Shown here: positions 46,841 to 58,306 of the stretch, piece after piece
Position numbering within the stretch: position 1 is the stretch's first letter
Layout: each line of letters begins with the position of its first letter
Assembly: GCA_000320605.2 (NCBI GenBank)
Contig: KB445813.1
Location: 128,836 to 192,835, forward strand
From: Gelatoporia subvermispora B
Taxonomy: Eukaryota > Basidiomycota > Agaricomycetes > Polyporales > Gelatoporiaceae
Reading direction: 5' to 3'
Length of the DNA: 64,000 nt
Notes under the pieces: model-generated
The model's database searches: none
Seen by the model: the letters and a program-made list of their open reading frames with translations, nothing else
Told to the model about the DNA's origin: nothing
Translations under genes and position numbers: made by a program

Positions 46841-46991
46841 CGCGACAGTCTAGGCGATCCTAGTCGGTTCTTGCACTGCAATTCCGGTCGTTCAACGGCT
46901 GCTTCTGTCGATGCAATCTCCCCGGTCTACACGTGATCGTGCATTGAGCTCCAGTGTATCCAGGAAAACGCGCATAGACTGCTCGTCTGCG

Positions 46992-47001
46992 TATAAAATG
47001 G
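46992..47001 (+). promoter_or_regulatory. TATA box of jacalin-aerolysin gene copy 2
   Basis: TATAAAATGG about 115 bp before the start codon, at the same place as in copy 1, within a promoter block conserved from about 46877 onward. Confidence 0.65.
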
Positions 47002-47116
47002 ATTCCGGAGGGCTCACAATTCTGCATCAAGCTCAGCCAGCCAACTCACAGCAGCTCTTTCGCCTCAGAACCTCGCTCTCACTTTTTCTAATCACTCAAA
47101 CCAGCACTTCATCATC

Positions 47117-48162
47117 ATGCCCGACTGGCCGCCTTACCCCTCTGGTCCGTTCACTGGCGAGTTCGTCGTTGGCGGATTCGGTGGTTTACCCTTCCAGGCG
47201 TGCAAATGGGTCATGAATCAGAGCGGGCTCGTCGTCAAAGGACTCGACGTGTGGTACAACTCGAGCGAGCTACGCGGCATTCAGGTCACGTTCTCGGATG
47301 ACTCCCGCTCCAACGTCTTCGGCACGCCAAGCAACACGCACGCCAGCGTGACGTTTGTCCCAGGGGAGCGCATCACTTCGTTGACTCTATGGGGCAACGG
47401 GCACGGCACACGCACCGGTCGGATCCGTCTTACCACCAGCGCAGGACAGGTATGTACAATCCACTTGGAAATAACTCATCAACTTAACATGTGTCACAGA
47501 CGTTGGATGTCGGAAAAAATACGTCTGGCCTGAAGGCTAACAATGCGGCGATTGGCTCTGGCATTCTCGTCGGCATGGTTGGCCGCTCTGGTAATGACAT
47601 CGACATGCTCGGTCCCGTCTTCCTCAATGGCGAGGTCACGAACATTTCCATTTCCAACGTCGTCTACAACCCTCCCCTCACCGGGAGCTCCGGAATTTCC
47701 GAGATGACGCTCGATCAGGTACACTACAGCAATCCACCAAACGCGACGCAGGACCTGCCGTGGGTGTTCCAAGGTTCGCTCCAACGCACGACGACCACGT
47801 CATTCACCCAGGCGACGAGCATCACTTACGGTCTCTCGGTCTCTACGGAGGTCTCTGCGGAGCTCTTTGGCATTGGAGGGAAGGTTGGGAGCACCTACAC
47901 GTGGCAGAGTACTAGCCTGAAGCAGACGACTACCTCGACGTCTTTCGCTAAGACACTCACGTGGGAGATCTCAGGAGTGTTGGGGCCAGGCCAAGGTATC
48001 ACTACCACATCATTTTGCCAGCAGGGTGTTGGCAATACAAAATACATCGCGACCGTCACGCTTGAGCTGTCGGACGGTACAGTCAGCTCGTACCAGGAGT
48101 CTGGCGTATTCAGTGGTGTTGTCTACTCCGATGCGGAGGTGACGACTAAGCCGGACAACTAG
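47117..48162 (+). CDS. Jacalin-type lectin fused to aerolysin-like pore-forming module, copy 2
   Basis: Two exons (47117-47449 and 47500-48162) with a 50-bp phase-0 intron, 331 aa, the same exon lengths as copy 1. The jacalin beta-prism part (MPDWPPYPSGPFTGEFVV, SLTLWGNGHGTRTGRIRL) is nearly identical to copy 1. The aerolysin-like part keeps VSTEVSAELFGIGGKVGS but varies elsewhere, mostly at Thr/Ser-rich strands. There is no signal peptide. Predicted role: glycan-directed, pore-forming defence lectin stored in the cytoplasm, by analogy with natterin and other mushroom lectins. The difference between copies suggests altered target or assembly, which is inference. The downstream neighbour is an intact F-box gene, 528 bp away. 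Confidence 0.8.
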
Positions 48163-48690
48163 ATGGGACTTGTAGGTTAGGGACCATACAGATTTTTGAC
48201 TGAGCATTTGGTAACATGTACTCGACCCACTCTCGTTACATCATTTACCGAGTTGTGCATATGTCCGAGCTGTACTGTCTCTTATTCCATGCGCTTCTGA
48301 CAAATTCAGTTCGTTATTGGGATCTCACATAATTCCGCCGTCCTGATATGCTTACTGCTTGGATGCATCAATACATTATATTGCTCAGGACTCACACGAG
48401 AGTTCCAAGTTTTGTTCAGGAGCGTGTATGTAGGACACTAGTGGCCGGCCCAATCATGGTACATTGAAGTGCCCATACACAGCTCGGCTGAGAAAGCCGA
48501 GCGCTACCACGTGAAGACTCTGTGATGGGCACTTAGTGTCGTCCACAATCATCATAACTGCGATAACGCTAATCACACAGCACTTGGCCCGACACGTACT
48601 CGCCGAATCTATTCTATACATACGAGACTTGACAAAGTCTAGAACTCCGACCCCCCTTCTCTTTTCCGACTTAGTCTTCGGCCACGAACA
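48163..48690. other. Spacer between jacalin-aerolysin gene and F-box gene
   Basis: 528 bp, no gene. It contains the F-box gene promoter. A 12-bp perfect inverted repeat, agtgcccatcac-like, flanks 48468-48535 (agtgcccata...tgatgggcact). Confidence 0.35.
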
Positions 48691-50390
48691 ATGGCTTCTC
48701 GTGGATTGCGATCGCACCAGTGCTTGGCTCGACTATTGGAGATATTGAATGAACTCGATCAGCTCGATAAATCGGTGTTCTGCATGAAGTATGTTCAGCT
48801 TGATGTATCTCCCTGCATACAATATACTCATGACGTGTCTATCCTGCTATCTCAGTCATAAAGAGGTGCGTGCGTTCGAAGTACCGTCATCAAAGCCGCA
48901 AGCTCACAAGGGCTGATCCGGTCAACCTTGGTGTATAGCTGAAGGAGATGGAATCTGCACTAGCAACCGCTTCTACCTTCGTTCAGTCTCTCATGAACAC
49001 CCCGCCGCCCATCAACCGTCTTCCTCCTGAGATTCTGAGCGACATCTTCTTGAGAGTCCCTGGAATACAGAAGCGTCCATTTCGGTCTCAATCCCCATTC
49101 ATTGAATGTGCGGAGGCTTTGCCACTAACACACGTGTGTAGCTATTGGAGAGAAGTTGCTATCAACATGCCTTACCTATGGGCTCACATTCGCGCACCTT
49201 CCTTAATCGACTTCTCCCTGACGCGTTCCAGAGGAGTGCCACTCCATGTGATCTGGTGTCGCGAGAATGCAACTCGCGTCGAGTCCTTACTCTCTAGCGG
49301 GGTTGCAGTACAGGAATTGTGCTGTTACGATGGTTCAATGACTCCCGACCGTATTGACTACCCTGCACGCTTTCTCAAAACGCTGCACATGGAGGACTGT
49401 CTCCCTGCAGGAGACGAGGATGTCTCTCTCTTTCGTGACCAAACTCCATCTCTCCGCCAAGTGGTCATCATTAGATGCGCTCATTTCCCCACCAATTCCT
49501 TCGCGGACCTGACATACCTCTGCATCGAACAATGCGCCGCCCCTATACGCCTATCGCGCATCCTGAGCCTATTCTCTGCCTCGCCCAGCCTGGAGAAACT
49601 CACGCTTTGGGAGGTAGACCTACAGGACGACTCGGGACCCACACACGTTGTATCCCTCCCTATGCTGAGGTACATAGACCTAAAGCTCCAGAAGGTGCAA
49701 TCTGCGGAGATCCTCGTATCTCACTTGGCCCTTTCAGCTAAGATCGGGGTCCTCCTGTATGGCCACAGTTTTTCGGCGCTGAAATCAGTCTCGGGGTTGA
49801 TCAAAAACACAACCAAATTGATTGTCGCACTCAATCAAGATGTCTTCCATGCCATTGCTATGGGCACTGTGGGTCAATCTGCAGGCGTTCACGCAGCTAC
49901 ACAAGTGGGAAATCCTACGTCGATTAGTGGCTTGCTCGATATAGTTGACAAGGCAATCTCCTTCCCACGTATTCGCACTCTGATGACTAAAGGCTACTCT
50001 GCATTCGACAAAACGAAGATGTTCTCAATCCTGCGGAAGTTGACCTCTCTTACGGCACTCACTGTAGACAACACGGAGGCCTGGGATGATGATATTCTGC
50101 TCGCCTTGTTCTGGTATTGTGAAGACAACATCACTCCACTTTGCCCCAAGCTGACGACCGTACGCATTCTGACGGAGAACATTGCAGACGATTCAACTAT
50201 CCTCGCTTTGGCGGAGGCTCGGTTCAATCAAGGTTATCCCATATCTGAACTGATCATCGAATCATACGACCAAGTTCCTGCCATAGAAGGAATCAACAAG
50301 TTCGTCTCCAAGGTGCGGTACAAAACCATCATCGGAGAGCCAGATGTTCCGTATGTTATACGCGGGCGGAGGACGCAGCATACCAGTTGA
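48691..50390 (+). CDS. F-box protein with LRR-like C-terminus
   Basis: Three exons in phase: 48691-48788, 48856-48865 (10-nt microexon encoding parts of NHKE) and 48939-50390, giving 519 aa, starting MASRGLRSHQCLARLLEIL. The F-box is at about residues 60-120: INRLPPEILSDIFLRVPGIQ, then LTHVCSYWREVAINMPYLWA. Leucine-rich segments follow (SLRQVVIIRCAHFPTNSF, LEKLTLWEVDLQDDSG, LTTVRILTENIADDST). SCF adaptor function is the family expectation. This is the intact relative of the pseudogene at 16094-16590 and a more distant paralogue of the gene at 43261-45048, with which it shares the microexon architecture. Starting at 48948 instead would lose the N-terminal helix but keep the F-box. Confidence 0.85.
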
Positions 50391-53300
50391 CGGCTGTCGT
50401 GAGTCTGAAGTTCCATCGCACTCATCATCTTCGATGATCAATTTTGTGAGATAGTCCTTAGCATTTGGCATGGACCGCTGTCTCACGTATGAATAACGGG
50501 CACACGTCTTGTAGGGATTGTATATAGAAGCAAATGTTATCTCGGCGTTCACGCTGGAACATTTCTGATCTTCGAATGATAGCGCACTTATCCCAGCTGT
50601 TTCCGGCTCCTGCTCCGTTCAGGCAGGTCGCGGTAAATACGGCACTTCCAATCTAGCTTCCTGGAAATGACTGGTTCTGATGACCATTGATCCAAGAAGG
50701 TATCCATCGATCGTATCGCGCCGCGCTTCGCCCTGCAGTCACGGTGACTTCGATGCCCACGACGCATTGAGGTTCGCTGCACGATCCGCCGTGCACGATC
50801 CGTCTCGGGTGGCCGACCCGGAAGTGCGTAATGAAAACGTGCCATGCAACCACCTGAGCAGAGATCCGCTCGATACGAGCGTCCACGAGTTCAGCACGCT
50901 CGCTCATGCTCGTCCGCATGCCAGTGCGGCCGTGGCGCGCCATCTCATGCCGTCGGCCGGCCGTATCTTCCAAGACATTCTCCGGCTGTGAAGGCTGGGC
51001 ATGTAGGGCGCGAAGCATAGCGGAATCGACGAAGGAGGGAAGTCGCCGGAAGGGGAATAATATCAGAGTTTGTGTTTGCCTCGCGGCCGGGCCCCGGGAA
51101 CCCAGATAATATCGGCGGTGTAGCGCCAAGGGCAGTATGGAATCTTAGATCAGTATCATTCCCTGAGGGGTACGGGAATCCATCGTTTGTACCACCAAAT
51201 CGATTTTGCACGAGGATGAGTTGACGGCTCGGCGTATTGTGGTACGTTGACCCCGACCGGTGCTCTCACTGTTCTCTGCGTGGTCTTCTGTAGTAACCGA
51301 GGATGGCCGGCACGTGTGAGCACGTGTGATGGTTCCAGGAAAGGTAATTGGGTACCGCACAGTCAGGCACCGATCACATCCAGGCGACGCTGTTTGGCCG
51401 GGAGAGTTTCACGGATGCAACTAGGTGCAAGTGCAACTCGAGAGTTTCTCGTTTGGCTGAGGCAGATATCTTAGAGAGGTCTTCAGGAGCGATATCATCA
51501 GGTTTGCTTTACGCATGCTGTGTTGTTACTCGGAAGCACCGGAGATATGATGTCTCAAAGGAATGAAATGTAGCCGCCGGATCGGGGAGCCTGGAACTCG
51601 GTATCTTGCGCTAACATAACGGATAGCTTATCGCGCATATGTAAGTCCAATGCCAAATCAGCTAGGCCTCGACGCATCATCACAGCGACCAGGTTGTTTC
51701 AGACAATTCCTCTCTGCTTGCGATGCTGTCTTCGTCATGGCAAGAACTCCTCCTCGTCTTACGATAGTACTCCAGGCTGAACGCCAGGGATTTGAACCAG
51801 GCCTGACAAATGATCTGTCTTCATAAGCATTCGAGACCAGTTCCAGCTCTGATGGGGCTATTGCCGCCGACACAATGCAGAAAGACTCATGTCACGTATG
51901 TCCAGCCAAATCCTTGCGTTCCGTCTGTGCTAACAAAGTAAGCTTTCAGAGTTTGAATCCATACTCCATTGTTCACCAAGCAGTGGGTGGAGCCTGGTTC
52001 GCACCTCGGAGCATCCAACACGAGTAGAATCCAGATTACACACATCACCCTCGCGGCGCCAGTCAACTCAATCGCTGAGTCAGGCTCAAGATACGAGCGG
52101 CAGCTCTAACTCAGACCCAGTCCGGCTGAATACGATACCAGTCCAGCTCACTTCGTCGATTATCCATCCCACCGCATGCCGCCCGCTCGGCTGCCCGGAA
52201 CCCTGCCCGCCCCGCCGGTATGCATTACATCCCCCGCCGCAAACGGCAACTCTTGCCTTACTCGCCTGCGCATGCGCGCAGCCATGTGCGCCTCAACTTT
52301 CGTTCCCATCCCCGTCCCCACGCCCGGGCCTAGGCTGCGGCTGTCGGCGTCAGACCCTCTCATGCCATGTCCCACTGTCACTCGCAGCCGTTTGCCAGTG
52401 GGACGTCGACTCAGCTCGGGGAACCGAGCAGGTGCTGACGACATAGACCGAACACCCGTGCGGCGGGCTGTCGCAAATTACGAAGCGAAGCCCATGGGAC
52501 GACCGTGCGCCTCTGGCGCGGATTGTCATGACGTCGTGCGGTATCAAATTCGCGAAAGGCACCGAGCGCGCTGCGCGAGTGGGCTCAGGCTAGATCCGGA
52601 CGGGCGTGCGTGTGTGCGAGCTACCCTCCCGTGACACGATTCCGTGCGCCGCCACCGTTCTCTGTGTCCATGCCTGTCGCGCAGTTGGGACAACGCCGGC
52701 GAGAAGATGACTTGTGACGCAGCGCATGGACAACCCGGAGCGAGGTCGGAGGCTGGACGTCGTCTTGTGGCGGACTGCAGATGCCGAGCTATATCGGACG
52801 AGTTTACAATGAAATACTGGACGCCGCTTCCGCCGCCGTGGATCGTCATTGCTGTGTCCCGCAGTACCAGACGCCGGACGATGTCCATGGGTCTCCTACA
52901 TTGGTATGTGTGTGCTCTATGAAGCATGTTTTAGTCTCATCATTGGCTGAATCTGTCAAGGGCGTAGACTCTCTGCGGGCCCGCTGAGGCTTAGCTTCGA
53001 CGCTCCTTCATTCTTCGCCCTGGACCAGCTTCCATTTAGCAAGCATTTCGCGGCCTTTGTACCTGCGAGTTCGACGCCGATACTAGTCAGCGAATGCACC
53101 CCGTGTTAGCATGAGTCGCATGCTACCGGCGGGACCTAAGGGAATGCTTTCTCCGAAGACGAACGTGCTTGAAGTGCTGATGGAGGCCATCAATCAATGT
53201 CTACTGCAGAGCTTCGCGAGCCGGGCGGGCCTAGATTCTGCCTTCGGTAGAGTGGTACGTGCGTGAATTCGTCCAATGGCTCCCTCTAATGCAGGCCGAC

Positions 53301-54636
53301 TTCCACCAGTGGTTACCCCGCCCCGAAATTCGTACTCTCTCGCATCTTCCAGACGATGCCGCGCTCGGACGGACGCCTAAGCCCAGAGATAACAAGCAAG
53401 CGTGAGATGGACGCCGGACACTCCCGTACCGAGCGCCACAGGAAGTCAAAATCGACCTGGCCCTGCCCGGGTACAAGCACATGCGGCAAACGTGACGCCA
53501 GACGGCCCTGTCTTCCGCACAACAAAATACAGCCGCCCCAGAGGAAGCATCCCTGCGCGTTTCCCCGCGCGGAGCCTCGGGCTGAATTCGACTCGTCCTA
53601 CCCTTTCTGGGACCCGCCATTGCCAACACCCTGGAGCTGTCACTTGACCCCGGCGGTATAATCAGAGACGCTCCACATTCTTGCCTGCTCCACTTGTAGG
53701 TACGCTGCCGCGGGATTGAGGCGGCAGGTGCAAGGCGAGTGCGCCTTGCTGGCAGTAGCCGGAGAGTTGTCGCGGGCACCTGCAACTTTGTCCGTCTGTG
53801 CCTTGGGGCAGCCACAATGTACGTCGTCGCTTCGCGCGGCGGTAGAGCTTGATTGTGCTGATTGTGAGATATTACAGGTGGCGTGGCGCGACTGCAGATC
53901 GTCGTGCATTGTCCCGTGGGCTGGCCGATAGCTTTACGTGACTCGCGCGGCTTCTCCGGATACTTGTGCAGACTTATCCAATCTCAGATCGCGCGTGCAA
54001 GGGCAAGTGTAGATATGTACTCGCGCCACACATGCAGCAGCTCTGCGGGTGGGTACGTGCCCTGTCGCACGGGCCCGCCCCGCTTTTATGCCCGCACTGC
54101 GCGCGGCGCTCCACCATCAGCGTGGGCGGATGATGATGCAGATACCGAAGGATCAGCGACGTGTGCTGGCTGGTGTGCGCAGCACGCTCGGGGGACGAGG
54201 GTCATAATACCGACAGCAGCGGTGGCATGTGTGGTCGCCTCTGAGCTGTTTCACCGGATGCACAGCCCCTAAAGTTATGACTACAGCCTGCTGTGGTGAC
54301 CGCGTTGCGATAGATGCCAGTCGCGACGGGTGGCCCTCGAGCCCTCGAGGGTGTTGGTGTGCGACGTGCGGTTGTTGAGCAGTAGTTTACAATTAGCTAG
54401 TAAGTTGGATGGTCGGAGTGGAATAAATTGAGGGATAATTTGTTGCGTGCAAGGATGGCGTTTAAGCCCAAAAGGGCGGACCCGAGAGTGTGGAATGGAA
54501 AGAGACGCTGTAGCCACCAGTTGCCCGTCTTGCCTTGCCCTGGCCGCTGCCGTTGACCTTCCGCCGACTTGACTTTCACGCCCATTGTTGCGCTTCCTTC
54601 CATACCACCACCATCTCCTCCCCTCCTCCCGCCGCC
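50391..54636. other. 4.2-kb gene-poor, GC-rich stretch
   Basis: Many long frames on both strands arise from high GC and have no motif. Local oddities include a tandem gcacgtgtga near 51310 and ccctcgag repeats near 54335. One possible small gene lies at 52781-53405 (listed separately). No transposon was identified. Confidence 0.4.
52781..53405 (+). other. Possible small gene or remnant
   Basis: Three coding-looking pieces on one strand. The first is MPSYIGRVYNEILDAASAAV from 52781, followed by a gtatgt donor. The second is an open stretch with RLSFDAPSFFALDQLPFSKH (about 52970-53105). The third starts at 53113 (NVLEVLMEAINQCLLQSFAS), is spliced by a clean GT-AG intron (53256-53296) and continues in frame as ADFHQWLPRPEIRTLSHLPD to a stop near 53405. 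The third piece is an in-phase two-exon model of about 85 aa. No family is recognised. It may be a broken larger gene. Confidence 0.25.
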
Positions 54637-56400
54637 ATGCAGCGCATCGCCGCCGCTTCGTCCACGACCTCTCAACATCGCTCGACGCAGCGAGCACGGA
54701 AGCGGTGAGACCAGCCCCGCCGCACGCCCGCTCGACCGCACTCATCCCACCCTCTTTCCACCAGTAAACTGCTCCGAGAACATCTTGTCCTCACCCTCGA
54801 GGTAGATCCTATTCAACCCTTCGCGAGCTCGCGCTGATCTCCCGCAGACCCTCGGCACGCTTCAACCGCCCCCTACCCTTCCCTCGCCCCCAGCGTCGCG
54901 ATCTGGCTCGCCACAACCAGGCACCAAGCGCAGGCCACCTGCAGATATCGAGCGCGGCCAGACCAAGAAGCCACGCACGTCGGTGGCCGCCCCCAGCCAG
55001 CCACGGCCACCTGTAGTTACGACCTACCTGCGCTCCGAGCCGTCCGAGGAGGGCGAGCTGCACGAGGACCCGCCTGCCCCAGCGCCCGTTCCCGCCCCCG
55101 CACCGGGACCGGCGCCGGCACCTGCTCCAGCACCAGCGTCGGCGTCTGCGCCCGCCCCGGTGGCTGCGCCGCCTACGACCCCAGTATACCGCAACCCGCC
55201 ACCACAAGCACCTTTAGACGTTCCGGTGCGAAGGCCCCGGCGCGGGCGCCCGACATCGCAGTATTGGGATGAGCTATCGAACAAGTTCCACCTCCACGGG
55301 CGCGCCCTCAAGTACTCCGGCACTGCACGCATCTGGTCAACATACCCCACTACGCATAAGGACTACCACCCACTCACAGATCCGCCACCCGTGGGGTCGA
55401 TGTACCACAAGTATGGGCATCTGATCGCGCGCCTGGAGCTCCTCGATGCACTATCCTGCTTTGCGTACGGGTTCTGGTGCCGCGACATGCAACGCGGCGC
55501 GCGGAATCTGCACAGCTGGCGGTCGATCACTGGATACCTTGGCTACTGCAGAGAGCGTTGGGCGTCGGAAGATATCACAGACGAGTGTGAACGGGCGTTT
55601 CTCGGCCTTGTGTAAGCTACCCGAGCTTCATTTCTTCTTATCGTGCATGTCGCTCACTGCACTCAAGGTGGCTGCTCGAGGGCTTCATCCACACGAGGAT
55701 ATACGTCACGGAAGCGAAGCTCGTCGCAGAGGATTGCGCAGGCCAGCTTATGCGGCTTAGAGCCTTGGCCGAGGCCGAAGCGGCGCGGGTCTCTTCGACA
55801 CAGAGCGTCTCGCCAACAGTGCAACCGCCCGCAATGCTTCCATCTCCGGTCACTGACAGCGCTAATTCTACCCCCACAAATCGTTCGACCGATACACCGG
55901 ACGCCTCGAGTAGCAGGACTGCCCCGCCAGCTCCGCCGCCACGGCCGCCACCTCAACGATCGGGCGATCCCTGGGCTCCCGAGAACCTCCCTGACAGCCA
56001 TCACACCATACCGATACATGCCGCTGCTATAGCTTCGCGACATCTTGTGGCTTCGTCCGTCGGTACAGCGCGCATTGCGTTCCAACAGGCCCAGCGATAC
56101 ATCACGCTACCGCTCCTCGCTAAGCACTACCCTCGCACATTTGCGCGGATGGTCCACTCCAGCCTCGCTGCCACCGATGAGCATGAACCCGACATGGACG
56201 ACACAGAGGGTGAACTATTTTGGCCCGGCCTCAACGGAACCGGCGAGGGCATCGCATGGGTCTGTCTCATGACGAAGGCTATGATCAGCGAATTTAGCTC
56301 ACGATGTGGTTACATGGGCTTCGAGGGCGTTGTCCCTAAGCCCAACGGCCCAGAAGGCTCCGAAATGGAGGGACCCTCCGCCGACACCGGCCCACGCTAG
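54637..56400 (+). CDS. Conserved fungal hypothetical with Ala-Pro repeat
   Basis: Four exons in phase: 54637-54704, 54765-54801 (37 nt), 54848-55611 and 55668-56400, giving 533 aa. The N-terminus (MQRIAAASSTTSQHRSTQRA, then KLLREHLVLTLETLG) is helical. A Pro/Ser-rich basic segment with TKRRPP and KKPRTS, a likely nuclear signal, follows. A low-complexity Ala-Pro run lies around residues 155-190. The best-conserved-looking core is YWDELSNKFHLHGRALKYSG, then DYHPLTDPPPVGSMYHKYGH, LIARLELLDALSCFAYGFWC and a segment ending GYLGYCRERW. A second helical part (WLLEGFIHTRIYVTEAKLVA) and a C-terminal WVCLMTKAMISEFSSRCGYM follow. Resembles orphan proteins I associate with Agaricomycetes; function unknown, nuclear location guessed from basic clusters. 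Confidence 0.7.
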
Positions 56401-58306
56401 CGCGCCTCGCTGCCCCGCAGATGCCACCTATGTACCGCCTGTCAGCCTGCATTCTGTTTCATGGACATTTCCTCTCCGACTGGACGCTAGACGCACGGGC
56501 CTGCCGCCGATTACAGAGCCCCGACGTTTACCCCCCGTGGCGGCCGGAGGCCCGTTATCTGGATTCCTCGGCCGTGCACACGCCCGCGCCCATCACCATA
56601 GACTGCCCGCTGTACCACTAGCCCGCCCACGTCCTGCATCGCTAGCCTGCGCCCCCCGGTGTATCGCACCCTGTAAAACATGCCTCGCCGCATCATCACC
56701 TCGCCACGCCCACAACACAACATAACACTGTACTACCAACCTGTACCATCACGATGGCCGGGCACAAAAGCTCCCAGGCTCCGCCCTGCCTCACGCCGTG
56801 CACGGCGCGCTGGCACGATGGCGTTGTCATGCTGGCCTGCCAGACCTGCGCGGCATAGACTCGGACTCGGCCGGATTTGTTCTTGACTTCGGGCGGATTG
56901 GATTTATTCACTGATTTGTTCGCGCATACATCTTTATCATACCCCCGCACGTAATTTACCCCGCACCTGCCGTATCTCCCTCTTGCATATCCATATCTCC
57001 ATATCACCACAGCCATATCTCCCACACCATGCCTGTGCCTCGTATCCGTATCCATATCCCACTTCCATATCCCCCACCCTCTGTTCCCACCGTCTCGCGT
57101 CTTGTGGTATATCATATTTATCCATCCCTCGGAATACACTCTGGATATCTGGCGTATTCTCGGACACGACTGTGTCTCGTGTGAGGCGGGGCCCCGACGT
57201 TTCTGAAAATGGCCTGCAGATCCGGGGCCTGGCCGGCGGAATGAGTCCCTCGAATGCTTTGCGGTTATTGTCTGCGATTGGCTGCTCCTATCCGCATGAT
57301 GTGGTCCCTGCTACTGACAGCTGCTCCAATCCATGGGAGCGTCTAGACATCTGTCACGTCCGCCCCGGTATGGGCAGGCGGGCACAGCACAGGGTATGCA
57401 CGCTATTTAGTGCTCTCTTCTCACATGTCTCCAGACTGCTCTGGACGCAGGCCCGCCGTCTCGCACGTCCCGCCGCTTGGCGGGGGAGTTACTGCGCGCA
57501 ATGCTACATTGTGCCGAATCTGGGCAGCGATGGGGACCTTCGACGAATGGCACGCGCGACGGAGATGTCCTGTGCGCGTCCGAGACCGTTCGCACCGAAC
57601 ATGCTGCTTCCCCCCGATGCGTGCCCCGCGGGGCCAATCACAGACACGTCAACTGTCAATCTGCGGTATATTGAGAAGAGGGCGAGAGCCTGCGTTCGCC
57701 CGGGGAGCTTAATCTGCCGCAGGGTCAACCTTGCCCTCGTGAGTATGCGGCTCCCGACGCCCGGTCGTGCTGCACCTCTACGAGAGGCGTCGGTCCCGCG
57801 ATACAACTGCGGATGGAGACTCGTGCTAAAAACAAACGTCGAACTACAGCGAAATGCGGATGTCGCTGGTGTGAGGCTGTGTTGCTCAATTCATGCCAGT
57901 TCGTGTGTGGGCTGTATTCGGCATGTCAGGTGAGGCGGGCAGCGACCGTCCGTCTCGGAAAGGCGTACAGCATCAGTCAGTCGGTCTATTTGTAGACCTG
58001 AGGAATGATAGATTGTGGCTGGGCAGATCACCGGCGTCTAGAACTGTACTTCAGGCTATCGGAAGCACCGGCCCAGAAAGCTAGCCGAGCAAGCGCAACT
58101 CGCACCGGTGATTGCGATACCGCACGTTGAAGCGCGAACAGGCGCGAACATGACTGTTTTTTGCGCGACGCAATGATGACTGTGATGGTCCACAGTGCTT
58201 GCGGAAATGACTTGGAGTGAGAGGGATTTGCCTCGCGGTCAACGGGAATCAAGGCACCGACGTGTATCACGAATTATCTCCGCCAGGTCCCAAGCAAGTC
58301 CGCATG
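56401..58306. other. 1.9-kb gene-poor stretch
   Basis: No convincing gene. It contains the CATATC-type repeat at 56971-57076. The long plus-strand frame 56983-57933 is low-complexity in its first part and has no motif. Confidence 0.4.
56971..57076. repeat. Degenerate CATATC/CGTATC pyrimidine-rich repeat
   Basis: About eight imperfect copies of catatcyc or cgtatcyc in roughly 105 bp (for example ccatatctcc, ccgtatccat, ccatatcccc). Simple-sequence origin is most likely. Confidence 0.55.

Larger units (their letters stand above)
46877..50390 (+). repeat. Right arm of inverted segmental duplication
   Basis: Promoter block (from about 46877), jacalin-aerolysin gene and F-box gene in direct order. 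The counterpart on the minus strand is at 18340-16094. The arms are about 28.5 kb apart and inverted. Confidence 0.7.

Noticed and set aside
51770..51860. tRNA-like ggttcaaatcc box on the minus strand
   Set aside because: The bases around the T-loop-like sequence do not form the 5-bp T stem, and no acceptor stem pairs.
55663..56085. 140-codon minus-strand frame
   Set aside because: Antisense shadow of the last exon of the 54637-56400 gene.
56983..57933. 316-codon plus-strand frame as a gene
   Set aside because: Its beginning is the CATATC simple repeat and the rest has no motif; GC-rich chance frame.
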